NCBI GenBank assembly: GCA_947460915.1
Contig: CANHKJ010000033.1
Span: forward strand, 1 to 17,902
Source of the DNA: Verrucomicrobiia bacterium
GTDB lineage: Bacteria > Verrucomicrobiota > Verrucomicrobiia > Verrucomicrobiales > Akkermansiaceae
Length of the DNA stretch: 17,902 nt
Direction: 5' to 3'
Shown one piece after another: positions 8,860-15,418 of this stretch. How positions within the stretch are numbered: the first letter of the stretch is position 1; each line of letters begins with the position of its first letter. Both the position numbers and the translations under genes were made by a program. The notes under the pieces are model-generated. The model was not told the DNA's origin. It saw only the letters and a program-made list of their open reading frames with translations, and made no database searches.

Positions 8860-9179
8860 CAAATATGAGTAAATTGACCGTAAGTGAGCCGTGGGACTTT
8901 GAAGCTCCGCAGGGAGGAAATGAGCTGCTTGGCCAAGTCCTAAGACAGATTGATGCCAAGACTCTGATCTTCGAGGCCGAGGACATCATGACTCTCAAAG
9001 GCTTGAGCAGCCGCTACTGGCTTCTTTCTACACGATACGAGAAACAGTCTTTTGAATCAGAGGCGTATCAGGGAACCGTCAATGGTGCTTTATTGCCTGC
9101 TTTGCCAGCCGAGGGCGACAGCCTTACCTCTATCCGAGAATCCTCGATCTTCGCAATCATCGGCAGTCTGCAAGCCTAA
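8856..9179 (+). CDS. Probable immunity protein for the first Rhs tip
   Basis: A 107-residue acidic protein without a signal peptide, so it would act in the cytoplasm. Its ATG overlaps the Rhs stop codon (ATGA), the classic position for the antidote to an Rhs toxin. An ATG at 8865 (MSKLTVSEPW) is an alternative start. The sequence looks like a small alpha/beta immunity protein: a WDFE motif near residue 13, a strand-rich middle, and a hydrophobic C-terminal helix (FAIIGSL). I cannot name a family. The role comes from position, size and acidity. The repeat element begins 10 bp after its stop, so it is the last gene of the first toxin unit. Confidence 0.75.
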   Translation: MTNMSKLTVSEPWDFEAPQGGNELLGQVLRQIDAKTLIFEAEDIMTLKGLSSRYWLLSTRYEKQSFESEAYQGTVNGALLPALPAEGDSLTSIRESSIFAIIGSLQA

Positions 9180-9189
9180 AGCCGATTCA

Positions 9190-9520
9190 TATGAGGCAGC
9201 CAACCGCAGAGACAAAGTCAATCGGCTTTCTAACGAAGCCAGACTTGCTTCTTGTTATAACGGCTTGCAACTTGAGCAAATCAGCTATCTTTCTATTCAT
9301 CCGAACGCGTCAATCCCGCTATGGCGGGATCCACCCACTGCATGTTCTGTTTTCCGCCAACCAAGGTCGCATTCCGTGAGAGATCGCGCAATGAAACCAT
9401 CAAAGAGAATAAGGAGCGCGACTCATCTGGTGATGTCCGCGAAATATCACAACTTAATCTTTCCTCCGCAAGCTTCTTTTGCCATAAAACATCTGCTTTG
9501 CCACGCATCCTTGCCATTTT
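9190..9520 (+). repeat. Flanking direct repeat, copy A
   Basis: This segment aligns with 10642-11060 at offsets of 1452 to 1540 bp. Shared blocks are a 19-mer at 9191-9209 (ATGAGGCAGCC...), CGGCTTTCTAACGAAGC (9223-9239), CCGAACGCG (9301-9309), a 29-bp identical block containing a hairpin (9311-9339), AAAGAGAAT (9402), and AGCTTCTTTTG (from 9471) to TTTGCCACGC (about 9498-9507). Copy A lacks about 85 bp found in copy B. It starts 10 bp after the first immunity gene and runs into the apparent N terminus of the orphan tip. No transposase or terminal target duplication is seen. It may be the eroded remains of a mobile or coding sequence. Confidence 0.8.
9313..9330. repeat. REP-like palindrome in repeat A
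   Basis: ATCCCGC and GCGGGAT form a perfect 7-bp stem around a TATG loop. The same hairpin, with identical flanks (CAATCCC through ATCCACCCACT), recurs at 10767-10784. No T-run follows, so it is not a standard terminator. It is the best conserved part of the two flanking repeats, which suggests a REP-type extragenic element. Confidence 0.6.
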
Positions 9521-10454
9521 GCTAACGCTGCTGTTTTTCCTCACTGGAGAAGCATTTTCGCTTGTCGTAATGAAATGGAACGCTACTGCACTTATCACTG
9601 ATGACTGCGCACCAATAGTTGATTCTGGAGTTCAAAATTTCAGTTTTTCAGCTTTTCAGAATGTCAGAGTTTTCCCTCCTTCCCCCTACCTCTACAACGG
9701 CCAAGCCGGAGTCGTCACCGATCCGAACGGACTGCTCTGCATGCGTGCCCGTTACTACAACCCGCACCTACGCCGCTTCCTCAACGCCGACCCCATCGGC
9801 TTCAGTGGCGGCAGCAACTGGTTCGCCTATGCCGATGGCAATCCGATTAGCATGAGCGATCCGTTTGGATTGTGTGCCATGAACTGCCTATCAGGAGACA
9901 CCTATGGTTCAGGTAGTGCTCCATTTGATTACACTTATCAGCAGTTAAGCACTGGAGGGCACATCGCTCTCGATGGGCTTGGACTAGCACCAGGCATAGG
10001 CGAACCAGCCGATATCATAGGATCATTGTGGTATGCCGCAGAAGGAAATTTCACCGATGCAACGATCGGATTAGCCGCCGCCATTCCAATTGCAGGCTGG
10101 TTTGCAACGGGAGCGAAGGGATTGAGATATGCGGATGAGGCGTATGATGCAGGTGGTGAAATGGTTGATGTTTATAGAGTTTTTGGTGGAGATGCACGCG
10201 CACAAGGGTTCTCTTGGACAAATGTAGATCCACGGACTGTTAACAATTTTAGAGACAGTGCAGGTTTGCCATCTGGCGGAGCAAGTGGAGCCACAAATAC
10301 GGCCGATTTTCTCATTCAGGGCAAAGTAAACCCTGCGGACATTATAAATTCGCGATCAGCTTTGCCTTTGGACGGAAATGTGGGAGGTCTGCCTGAACTC
10401 ATTATTGATCCGAAAAACATCAGGCTTAACAACTTCTCAGTTCTCAACCCTTAG
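9321..10454 (+). CDS. Orphan Rhs C-terminal tip with alternative toxin domain
   Basis: The frame is 377 codons, but only codon 122 onward (9684) is clearly Rhs: the core tip PYLYNGQAG, DPFGL at 180-184, the pretoxin segment (about 215-275, homologous to but diverged from that of the full gene), and a new toxin end from about 283. The toxin end contains VYRVFGG (Arg286), GGASGATNTADF and GLPELIID (Glu359), an arrangement that could be the R-S/T-E triad of an ADP-ribosyltransferase-like fold; this is inferred. Codons 1-67 read through repeat A, and the hydrophobic run at about 61-74 spans its end; neither is related to Rhs. The ATG at 9321 lies inside a palindrome and is doubtful; ATG 9571 is another option. 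YD repeats and the transglutaminase-like domain are absent. It is most likely a silent spare tip for recombination into the gene upstream. The tip DNA is more AT-rich than the core. Confidence 0.7.
   Translation: MAGSTHCMFCFPPTKVAFRERSRNETIKENKERDSSGDVREISQLNLSSASFFCHKTSALPRILAILLTLLFFLTGEAFSLVVMKWNATALITDDCAPIVDSGVQNFSFSAFQNVRVFPPSPYLYNGQAGVVTDPNGLLCMRARYYNPHLRRFLNADPIGFSGGSNWFAYADGNPISMSDPFGLCAMNCLSGDTYGSGSAPFDYTYQQLSTGGHIALDGLGLAPGIGEPADIIGSLWYAAEGNFTDATIGLAAAIPIAGWFATGAKGLRYADEAYDAGGEMVDVYRVFGGDARAQGFSWTNVDPRTVNNFRDSAGLPSGGASGATNTADFLIQGKVNPADIINSRSALPLDGNVGGLPELIIDPKNIRLNNFSVLNP
9684..9973 (+). repeat. Rhs core-tip repeat, copy 2 (in the orphan cassette)
   Basis: This is the second copy of the 290-bp core DNA found at 8071-8360. 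Similarity to the full-length gene begins sharply at CCCTACCTC; upstream bases are unrelated. Beyond 9973, protein-level similarity continues through the pretoxin segment (to DEAYDA at about 10146), while nucleotide identity falls. After that the two tips are unrelated. This is the pattern expected of a displaced Rhs cassette. Confidence 0.9.
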
Positions 10455-10463
10455 CTTCAAGAT

Positions 10464-10640
10464 ATGGACAATAAATATTCAGGCATGACTGTAAATGAAC
10501 GACTCTGGGTGAGTGGTTTGATGAATGAGTTTGAAAAAGCTATCCTTGAAAAAAATACGGATGAGGCTATTCGTATTCTGAAGGAGGTAGAACTAACAGA
10601 AGACAACATAAAGCCAATTATGAAAAATTTGGGCTTATGA
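10464..10640 (+). CDS. Small candidate immunity protein for the orphan tip
   Basis: A 58-residue frame starting with ATG 9 bp after the orphan tip's stop and ending with TGA at 10638. The product (MDNKYSGMTVNERLWVSGLM at the start, IMKNLGL at the end) is acidic and predicted to form two or three helices, with no signal peptide. Position, size and acidity match an immunity protein for the preceding toxin. Codon use is AT-rich (many AAA, GAA, ATT), like the second toxin end, so the pair probably arrived together. Repeat B starts two bases after the stop. The family is not identified with certainty. Confidence 0.7.
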   Translation: MDNKYSGMTVNERLWVSGLMNEFEKAILEKNTDEAIRILKEVELTEDNIKPIMKNLGL

Positions 10641-10641
10641 A

Positions 10642-11060
10642 AATGAGGCAGCCAACCGCAGCGGCAAAATCACCCGGCTTTCTAACGAAGCTGGTCGAAG
10701 CTTCTTTGAGAAACGGCACGCAACGTAGGCGCATCGGCTTCCCTTCCTATTCCTCCGAACGCGCCAATCCCGCTATGGCGGGATCCACCCACTCCATGAA
10801 CTGTGTTGATGAATCTCTGCCCCACAGAGATTCACCGCTACGCGGCACGTCGCTCTGCTCCTGTCCAAAACGCCTACAAGCCATCAGCGTTTTTCAGCCA
10901 ACCATTTTCACCAACTCGATAAAGCAAGCTTGTAAAAATCAAAGAGAATCAGACGCGCGACTTGACCAGTAAGTTCGCAATGAATGTGTCAGTTTCTGCT
11001 TTTCTCGACAAGCTTCTTTTGTCATAAAACTCACGCTTTGCCACGCTAAGCCGCCATTTT
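10642..11060 (+). repeat. Flanking direct repeat, copy B
   Basis: This is the second copy of the element at 9190-9520, starting right after the small immunity gene and ending 90 bp before dapL. It has the same ordered blocks: ATGAGGCAGCC (10643), CGGCTTTCTAACGAAGC (10675-10691), CCGAACGCG (10755), the 29-bp hairpin block (10765-10793), AAAGAGAAT (10941) and AGCTTCTTTTG (11011). It carries about 85 extra bases after the hairpin, including a second strong palindrome. Open frames in it are not conserved in length between the copies, so I treat it as non-coding. Its location after each toxin-immunity pair makes it part of the cassette unit. Confidence 0.8.
10810..10834. repeat. Perfect palindrome unique to repeat B
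   Basis: TGAATCTCTG and CAGAGATTCA form a perfect 10-bp stem with a 5-nt CCCCA loop. A short CCGC-TAC-GCGG hairpin follows. Both lie in the roughly 85 bp present in repeat B and absent from repeat A. There is no T-run after them. They could be a nested REP-type insertion or a factor-independent processing signal; the sequence does not decide. Confidence 0.5.
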
Positions 11061-11150
11061 TTTTACCATCCATGTTTCTGCTCAGATTTGTTTCCGTTGA
11101 CCCATTTCACCCTTGTCAGGCATGGATTCCTTCTCTATCTCTGCGCTGCC

Positions 11151-12386
11151 ATGGCACTCATTAACGAAAACTTTCTCAAACTTAAAGCTGGCTACCTCTT
11201 TCCCGAAATCGGTCGCCGCGTTACCGCATTTCAACAAGAAAACACTGAAAAAGCCGCGCGGTTGATCCGTTGTGGCATTGGTGATGTCACAGAAGCCCTG
11301 CCAGCAGCTTGCATTAAGGCCATGCATGAAGGCGTGGATGAATTGGCTGACCGAGCCAGCTTCAAAGGCTACGGCCCTGAGCAAGGCTATGCCTTTTTGC
11401 GCGAAGCAATTTCCGCCAACCAATACGACGGTCTCAACATTAGTGCTGATGAGATTTTCATTTCGGATGGCTCCAAGTGCGATACTGGAAACATTCTCGA
11501 CATTTTTGGCAAAGGCAACCGCATCGCCATCACCGATCCTGTCTATCCTGTTTATGTCGATACCAATGTGATGGCCGGAAACACCGGTGACGCCAATGAA
11601 TCCGGTGCCTATGCAGGGCTTGTGTATCTCACCTGCGATGCATCCAACAGCTTCGTGGCTGCTCCTCCTGCGGAAAAAGTGGACATCGTTTATCTATGCT
11701 TTCCCAACAACCCAACTGGAGCCGTCGCCACACGAGATCAACTCACCGCATGGGTTAACTACGCACTCGCGAACGACACCTTGATTCTTTTCGATTCCGC
11801 CTACGAGGCGTTCGTGCAAGACAGCAATGTGCCGCGCTCGATCTATGAAATTCCCGGAGCCCATCAGTGCGCGATTGAGTTTCGCTCCTTCTCGAAACAC
11901 GGCGGCTTCACCGGCGTGCGCTGCGCCTACACAGTCATTCCGAAAGCACTCATGGGCTCGACGGTCAGCGGAGAAAAAGTTTCCCTGCACCAACTCTGGT
12001 CGCGCCGTCACAGCACCAAGTTCAACGGCGCCAGCTACCCCGTTCAAAAAGCCGCTGCTGCGCTGTTCACGCCCGAAGGTAAAGAACAAGTTGCGGCATT
12101 GATCCATCACTATATGGGCAATGCAAGCTTGTTGCGCGATGCATGCAAGGCCGCAGGACTCCCAGTTTTTGGCGGGGAAAATGCGCCATACGTTTGGGTC
12201 GGCTGCCCTGCTGGCAAAACCTCATGGGAGATGTTTGACTTGATGCTGCATGAGGCGCAAGTAGTCATTACTCCTGGCTCCGGTTTCGGCGCTGCAGGCG
12301 AAGGTTGGTTCCGCATCTCCGCATTCAATTCTCGCGCTAACGTCGAGGAGGTCTGCCGCCGCATCGGTCAACTTTTTCAAGCGTGA
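11151..12386 (+). CDS. dapL: LL-diaminopimelate aminotransferase
   Basis: DapL converts tetrahydrodipicolinate directly to LL-2,6-diaminopimelate using glutamate and PLP, bypassing the succinylase or acetylase route to lysine and peptidoglycan. The 411-residue length is typical. I chose the ATG at 11151 because the product then begins ALINENFLKLKAGYLFPEI, the family's usual N terminus; the frame stays open to 11088 without that support. Visible fold-type I aminotransferase features: FISDGSKCD near residue 105, CFPNNPTG near 183, and the PLP-binding Lys249 in SFSKHGGFTG. The C-terminal substrate region (GSGFGAAGEGWFRIS) is intact. DapL is typical of Chlamydiae, Verrucomicrobia, plants and some others, supporting the taxonomic reading. 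No clear promoter is seen; repeat B ends 90 bp upstream. Confidence 0.95.
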   Translation: MALINENFLKLKAGYLFPEIGRRVTAFQQENTEKAARLIRCGIGDVTEALPAACIKAMHEGVDELADRASFKGYGPEQGYAFLREAISANQYDGLNISADEIFISDGSKCDTGNILDIFGKGNRIAITDPVYPVYVDTNVMAGNTGDANESGAYAGLVYLTCDASNSFVAAPPAEKVDIVYLCFPNNPTGAVATRDQLTAWVNYALANDTLILFDSAYEAFVQDSNVPRSIYEIPGAHQCAIEFRSFSKHGGFTGVRCAYTVIPKALMGSTVSGEKVSLHQLWSRRHSTKFNGASYPVQKAAAALFTPEGKEQVAALIHHYMGNASLLRDACKAAGLPVFGGENAPYVWVGCPAGKTSWEMFDLMLHEAQVVITPGSGFGAAGEGWFRISAFNSRANVEEVCRRIGQLFQA

Positions 12387-12402
12387 GAATTTGAGCTGCG
12401 TG

Positions 12403-12437
12403 TTGGGACGGATTTATTTCGCTTCGACAAGTCCCAA
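12403..12437. promoter_or_regulatory. Inverted repeat overlapping the pdxH promoter region
   Basis: TTGGGAC (12403-12409) and GTCCCAA (12431-12437) are perfect inverted repeats separated by 21 bp. The right arm falls in the spacer between the candidate -35 and -10 of pdxH. It may be an operator or a weak hairpin after dapL; there is no T-run to make it a standard terminator. Confidence 0.35.
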
Positions 12438-12451
12438 TCCCATGCTAGGTT
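12423..12451 (+). promoter_or_regulatory. Candidate pdxH promoter
   Basis: TTCGAC, a 17-bp spacer and TAGGTT (within GCTAGGTT) precede the pdxH ATG by only 10 bp. Transcription would begin 2-4 bases before the ATG. The same CTAG-containing box sits before sufE and the CDGSH gene. Confidence 0.4.
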
Positions 12452-12461
12452 TTGCGCGAAC

Positions 12462-13106
12462 ATGGATCTCTCCGATTTTCGTAAAGAATACTCCGCCAAA
12501 GGGCTACACCGCGCCGACCTTGATGCCTGCCCGCTTAAGCAATTCACCCAATGGTTTCAGCAAGCCATAGAACTAGAAGTTCACGAGCCCAATGCAATGT
12601 CGCTCGCAACAGTGGATGCCCAAGGTCGTCCACTGTTGCGCACAGTTTTGCTTAAGTATTTCGATGCCCAAGGCTTTGTATTTTTCACAAACTATGAGAG
12701 TCGTAAAGCTCAGCAAATCGCCCATAACCCAAACGTGAGTCTGCTCTTTCCGTGGATCACTTTGGAGCGCCAAGTCATCGTACAAGGCCGTGCCGAGAAA
12801 ATTTCCACCGCTGAATCATTACGGTACTTTACCTCCCGACCACGCGACTCACAACTCGGTGCCTGGGTTTCCCAACAAAGTTCGGTCATCAATTCACGCA
12901 AGTTGTTGCTTCAAAAACTCCAAGAGATCGGAGACAAATTCAAGCATGGTGAAATCCCCTTACCTTCTTTCTGGGGCGGATTTCGCATCGTGCCCGAAAT
13001 CATCGAATTCTGGCAAGGCGGACCAGCTCGCATTCATGATCGTTTTCTTTATTCACGCGAATCTCCTGCGGCCACCGAGTGGAACGTGGAGCGCCTCAGC
13101 CCCTGA
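12462..13106 (+). CDS. pdxH: Pyridoxamine/pyridoxine 5'-phosphate oxidase
   Basis: PdxH is an FMN-dependent cytoplasmic homodimer that oxidises pyridoxine or pyridoxamine 5'-phosphate to PLP, releasing H2O2. The 214 residues match the family's usual size. Recognisable parts: an N-terminal FRKEY segment; the FMN/substrate core with MSLATVDAQGRPLLRTVLLK (about 46-65) and FTNYESRKAQQI; SRPRDSQLGAWVS; and the diagnostic C-terminal part FWQGGPARIHDR followed by W-VERLSP at the very end. The ATG at 12462 is the only sensible start; no Shine-Dalgarno sequence is seen. The product supplies cofactor to DapL upstream and to the cysteine desulfurase with which SufE works. The gene lies 75 bp after dapL and appears to have its own promoter. 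Confidence 0.95.
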   Translation: MDLSDFRKEYSAKGLHRADLDACPLKQFTQWFQQAIELEVHEPNAMSLATVDAQGRPLLRTVLLKYFDAQGFVFFTNYESRKAQQIAHNPNVSLLFPWITLERQVIVQGRAEKISTAESLRYFTSRPRDSQLGAWVSQQSSVINSRKLLLQKLQEIGDKFKHGEIPLPSFWGGFRIVPEIIEFWQGGPARIHDRFLYSRESPAATEWNVERLSP

Positions 13107-13145
13107 TCATGCATTTTTTCGCAGTCGAATTCCCAAAATTCACCA

Positions 13146-13174
13146 TTGCTCCACCGCGCTTCATCCGCTAGCCT
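13146..13174 (+). promoter_or_regulatory. Candidate sufE promoter
   Basis: TTGCTC, a 17-bp spacer and TAGCCT (inside GCTAGCCTTTT) lie immediately upstream of sufE. The -10 box ends 10 bp before the ATG at 13185, so the transcript would have almost no leader. It is nearly the same box as at 15441-15446. Confidence 0.45.
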
Positions 13175-13184
13175 TTTCCCGCCG

Positions 13185-13604
13185 ATGACAATTGCCGACA
13201 AACAACAACTTTTGCTCGAAGAGCTATCCTTTTTTGACAACTGGCAAGACCGCTATGAATATGTGATCGGGCTCGGAAAAAAGCTCACCACCCTTCCTGA
13301 TGCCGCTCGTGATACCGATCACCTGATCAAAGGCTGTCAATCACAAGTCTGGCTCGACGCTACTTTTGCTGATGGCAAGGTTCATTATTTTGCGGATTCT
13401 GATTCCCTCATCACCAAAGGCATGATTGCGCTTTTTGTCTCCGTCCTCGATCAACAGAGCCCGGATGACATATTGCAATCTGACATGTCCTTCATCGAAA
13501 AAACCGGCCTGAAGGAGCACCTCGCTCCCACCCGTGCAAATGCCCTTTCACTCATGGCAACGCAAATGAAGCAACGAGCATTGCTCTTTTCTCAACAATC
13601 CTAA
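13185..13604 (+). CDS. sufE: Cysteine desulfuration protein SufE
   Basis: SufE accepts persulfide sulfur from a SufS-type cysteine desulfurase and passes it to the SufBCD scaffold for Fe-S cluster assembly. The 139-residue length matches the family. The acceptor cysteine lies in KGCQSQVW and is residue 51 from the ATG at 13185, the same number as in E. coli SufE, which supports that start over the Met at 13146. The N-terminal helix (FDNWQDRYEYVIGLGKKL) and the region around KGMIALFVSVL are also typical. No sufS or sufBCD is seen nearby, so this is a detached suf gene. It lies 78 bp after pdxH. Confidence 0.93.
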   Translation: MTIADKQQLLLEELSFFDNWQDRYEYVIGLGKKLTTLPDAARDTDHLIKGCQSQVWLDATFADGKVHYFADSDSLITKGMIALFVSVLDQQSPDDILQSDMSFIEKTGLKEHLAPTRANALSLMATQMKQRALLFSQQS

Positions 13605-13652
13605 TCCATCCTGATCACCTGTGCCTATACGCACGAAACTCCCTAACCGAAC

Positions 13653-14342
13653 ATGAATCTCTGGCTCTGCCCACTCGTCGCCTTTCTCTGTGGCTCCATC
13701 CCTTTCGGTCTCATCTTCGGAAAGATCAAAGGCATCGACATCCGTGAACATGGCTCCGGTAATATCGGTGCGACCAATGTGTGGCGCGTACTCGGAAAAT
13801 CATTTGGCATCCCTTGTTTTCTGTTAGATGTTCTCAAAGGGCTCATTCCTACGATCATCGGCATTTCTATTATTCAATTTTCAGGCATGAAAAACCCAAT
13901 GATTCAGCCCGCTTTGGCAAGTCATGCAGAAATTCATCCGATGCTTACAGCTCAAATTTTCCAGGTTCTTACGGGGCTGTTCGCGATTCTCGGCCACAAC
14001 TATTCTCCTTGGGTTCGCTTCAAAGGGGGTAAAGGTATTGCTACATCAGCGGGGGTTCTCATCGCACTGATGCCTGCTGCTATTGTGATTCTCGTTGTCC
14101 TCTGGATCATCGTTTTTGGCATCAGTCGCTACGTTTCTCTGGCTAGCATTGTCGCCGCAGGTGCTCTTCCGTTTCTTACCTTGTGGGGTTCATACTATCA
14201 TGGAAAAATTGCCGATGGCACATGGAACAAGCCGCTTTTCGCCTTTTCAGTTCTTATTGGCGTTCTTGCCATCTACAAACACCGCAGCAACATTCAACGC
14301 TTACGCACTGGCACAGAAAACCGGTTTTCGAAAAAATCTTGA
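13653..14342 (+). CDS. plsY: Acyl-phosphate:glycerol-3-phosphate acyltransferase
   Basis: PlsY is a polytopic inner-membrane enzyme that transfers an acyl chain from acyl-phosphate to sn-glycerol-3-phosphate, giving lysophosphatidic acid, the first step of phospholipid synthesis. The 229-residue sequence has all the signature motifs: GSIPFG-GK (14-24), GSGNIGATN (34-42), GH-YS with FKGGKGIAT (from 114), and the C-terminal YKHRSNIQRL-GTE. Hydrophobic segments give about five membrane helices. The loop between the second and third (about residues 72-100) looks somewhat longer than usual. gpsA follows after 18 bp, so the enzyme that makes its substrate is very likely co-transcribed. A GTGC/GCAC short inverted repeat and TATACG lie upstream, but I cannot assign a promoter. 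Confidence 0.95.
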   Translation: MNLWLCPLVAFLCGSIPFGLIFGKIKGIDIREHGSGNIGATNVWRVLGKSFGIPCFLLDVLKGLIPTIIGISIIQFSGMKNPMIQPALASHAEIHPMLTAQIFQVLTGLFAILGHNYSPWVRFKGGKGIATSAGVLIALMPAAIVILVVLWIIVFGISRYVSLASIVAAGALPFLTLWGSYYHGKIADGTWNKPLFAFSVLIGVLAIYKHRSNIQRLRTGTENRFSKKS

Positions 14343-14360
14343 TTCCTATTCCATACAGCT

Positions 14361-15377
14361 ATGTCCGCTGACTCAACACCATTTTCTTTTTCCTCGGCAG
14401 CCATCATCGGCAGCGGATCGTTTGGCACAGCTCTTGCATTTTTGTTAGGACCCAAGCTGGAAAAAATCACACTGATTGGTCGTGATGCCCACGTAGCCGA
14501 GGAAATCAACACCCACCATCGCAATCCGCGTTACGTCAGTGAAGCACACCTCGCCGATCATGTCCGAGCCTCGTTAGAACTCGCCGATGCAGCCCATCAC
14601 GATTTGGTCATTTTTTCCGTACCTACCTCGGCCACTCGCAGCACTGCTGAGGCACTCGCTGCCATCGGCACGTCCGCAGCGCTCGTTTCCAGTGCCAAAG
14701 GCATGGAGCGCAACACAGGTGATCGCATGAGCCAAATTCTGCGCGAAGTATTTCCTCGCAATCCTCTCGCTGTTGTCTCTGGCCCCAACCATGCGGAGGA
14801 AATCGCCAATAACATGGCTACTTGCGCGGTAATTGGCTCACACAATCCTGAACTAGCAACCGCCCTGCAAAAGCTCTTCACCCTTCCGCATTTTCGAACC
14901 TACACCAGCACTGACATCGCTGGTATTGAGCTCGGTGGTGCGATCAAAAACATCTACGCCATCGCTGCGGGTATTGCATCCGGACTCGGACTGGGAGATA
15001 ACGCCATCGCGGCACTTGTCACCCGCGCCCTGAGTGAAATGACCCGCCTCGGCATTGCTCTCGGTGGCCAGCGCGAAACGTTCACTGGCCTCTCCGGTAT
15101 CGGTGATCTGATCGCAACTTGTTTTTCCCATCACTCGCGGAATCACCGCGTAGGGCTAGCCCTCGGCCAAGGCAAAGCGCTCGATGAGGCCGTTTCCAGC
15201 ATTGGAATGATCGCCGAAGGTGTGCCTAATACCTTGTCGATCTATGAAGCTGCGCGACAAGCTGCCGTGAACACTCCGATCATCGATGCCGTCTATAGCA
15301 TCCTCTATCAAAATCGCCCCGCAGCTCTTGCCCTGCGCGATCTTCTCTCACGCGATCCACGTCCGGAAAACGATTAA
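14361..15377 (+). CDS. gpsA: NAD(P)-dependent glycerol-3-phosphate dehydrogenase
   Basis: GpsA reduces dihydroxyacetone phosphate to sn-glycerol-3-phosphate for phospholipid synthesis. The 338-residue product is of normal length. It has the Rossmann nucleotide-binding loop GSGSFG (17-22), SAKGMER with Lys113, the VSGPNHAEEI segment, the catalytic Lys196 in GAIKNIYAIAAG, and GLSGIGDLIATC with the following basic RNHRVG. The first about 12 residues (Ser-rich) precede the first strand; ATG 14361 is the only good start. It lies 18 bp after plsY, and the pair forms a functional unit in which GpsA makes G3P and PlsY acylates it. No separate promoter is seen. Confidence 0.96.
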   Translation: MSADSTPFSFSSAAIIGSGSFGTALAFLLGPKLEKITLIGRDAHVAEEINTHHRNPRYVSEAHLADHVRASLELADAAHHDLVIFSVPTSATRSTAEALAAIGTSAALVSSAKGMERNTGDRMSQILREVFPRNPLAVVSGPNHAEEIANNMATCAVIGSHNPELATALQKLFTLPHFRTYTSTDIAGIELGGAIKNIYAIAAGIASGLGLGDNAIAALVTRALSEMTRLGIALGGQRETFTGLSGIGDLIATCFSHHSRNHRVGLALGQGKALDEAVSSIGMIAEGVPNTLSIYEAARQAAVNTPIIDAVYSILYQNRPAALALRDLLSRDPRPEND

Positions 15378-15418
15378 AAACCTGCACTGCCGCATTTTCT
15401 GCAATTCCACGTTTCCGC

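Noticed and set aside
9052..9525. Open frame of 157 codons overlapping the first immunity gene and repeat A
   Set aside because: It starts inside the immunity gene in another frame, runs through repeat A, and the equivalent frame in repeat B stops early (near 10726).
9321..9683. N-terminal part of the orphan tip as a real signal peptide (hydrophobic run at about codons 61-74)
   Set aside because: The first two-thirds of this stretch overlap repeat A, the hydrophobic run lies far from the ATG, and the ATG is inside a palindrome. I keep the full frame in the feature list but doubt this part is meaningful.
10637..10972. Open frame of 111 codons in repeat B (and 62 codons at 9191 in repeat A), both starting near MRQPTA
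   Set aside because: The shared beginning reflects the DNA repeat. Lengths and later residues are not conserved between copies, and there is no recognisable protein.
11041..11100. T-run at about 11057-11064 as a terminator before dapL
   Set aside because: No stable hairpin precedes the T-run, and part of the run aligns with the end of repeat A.
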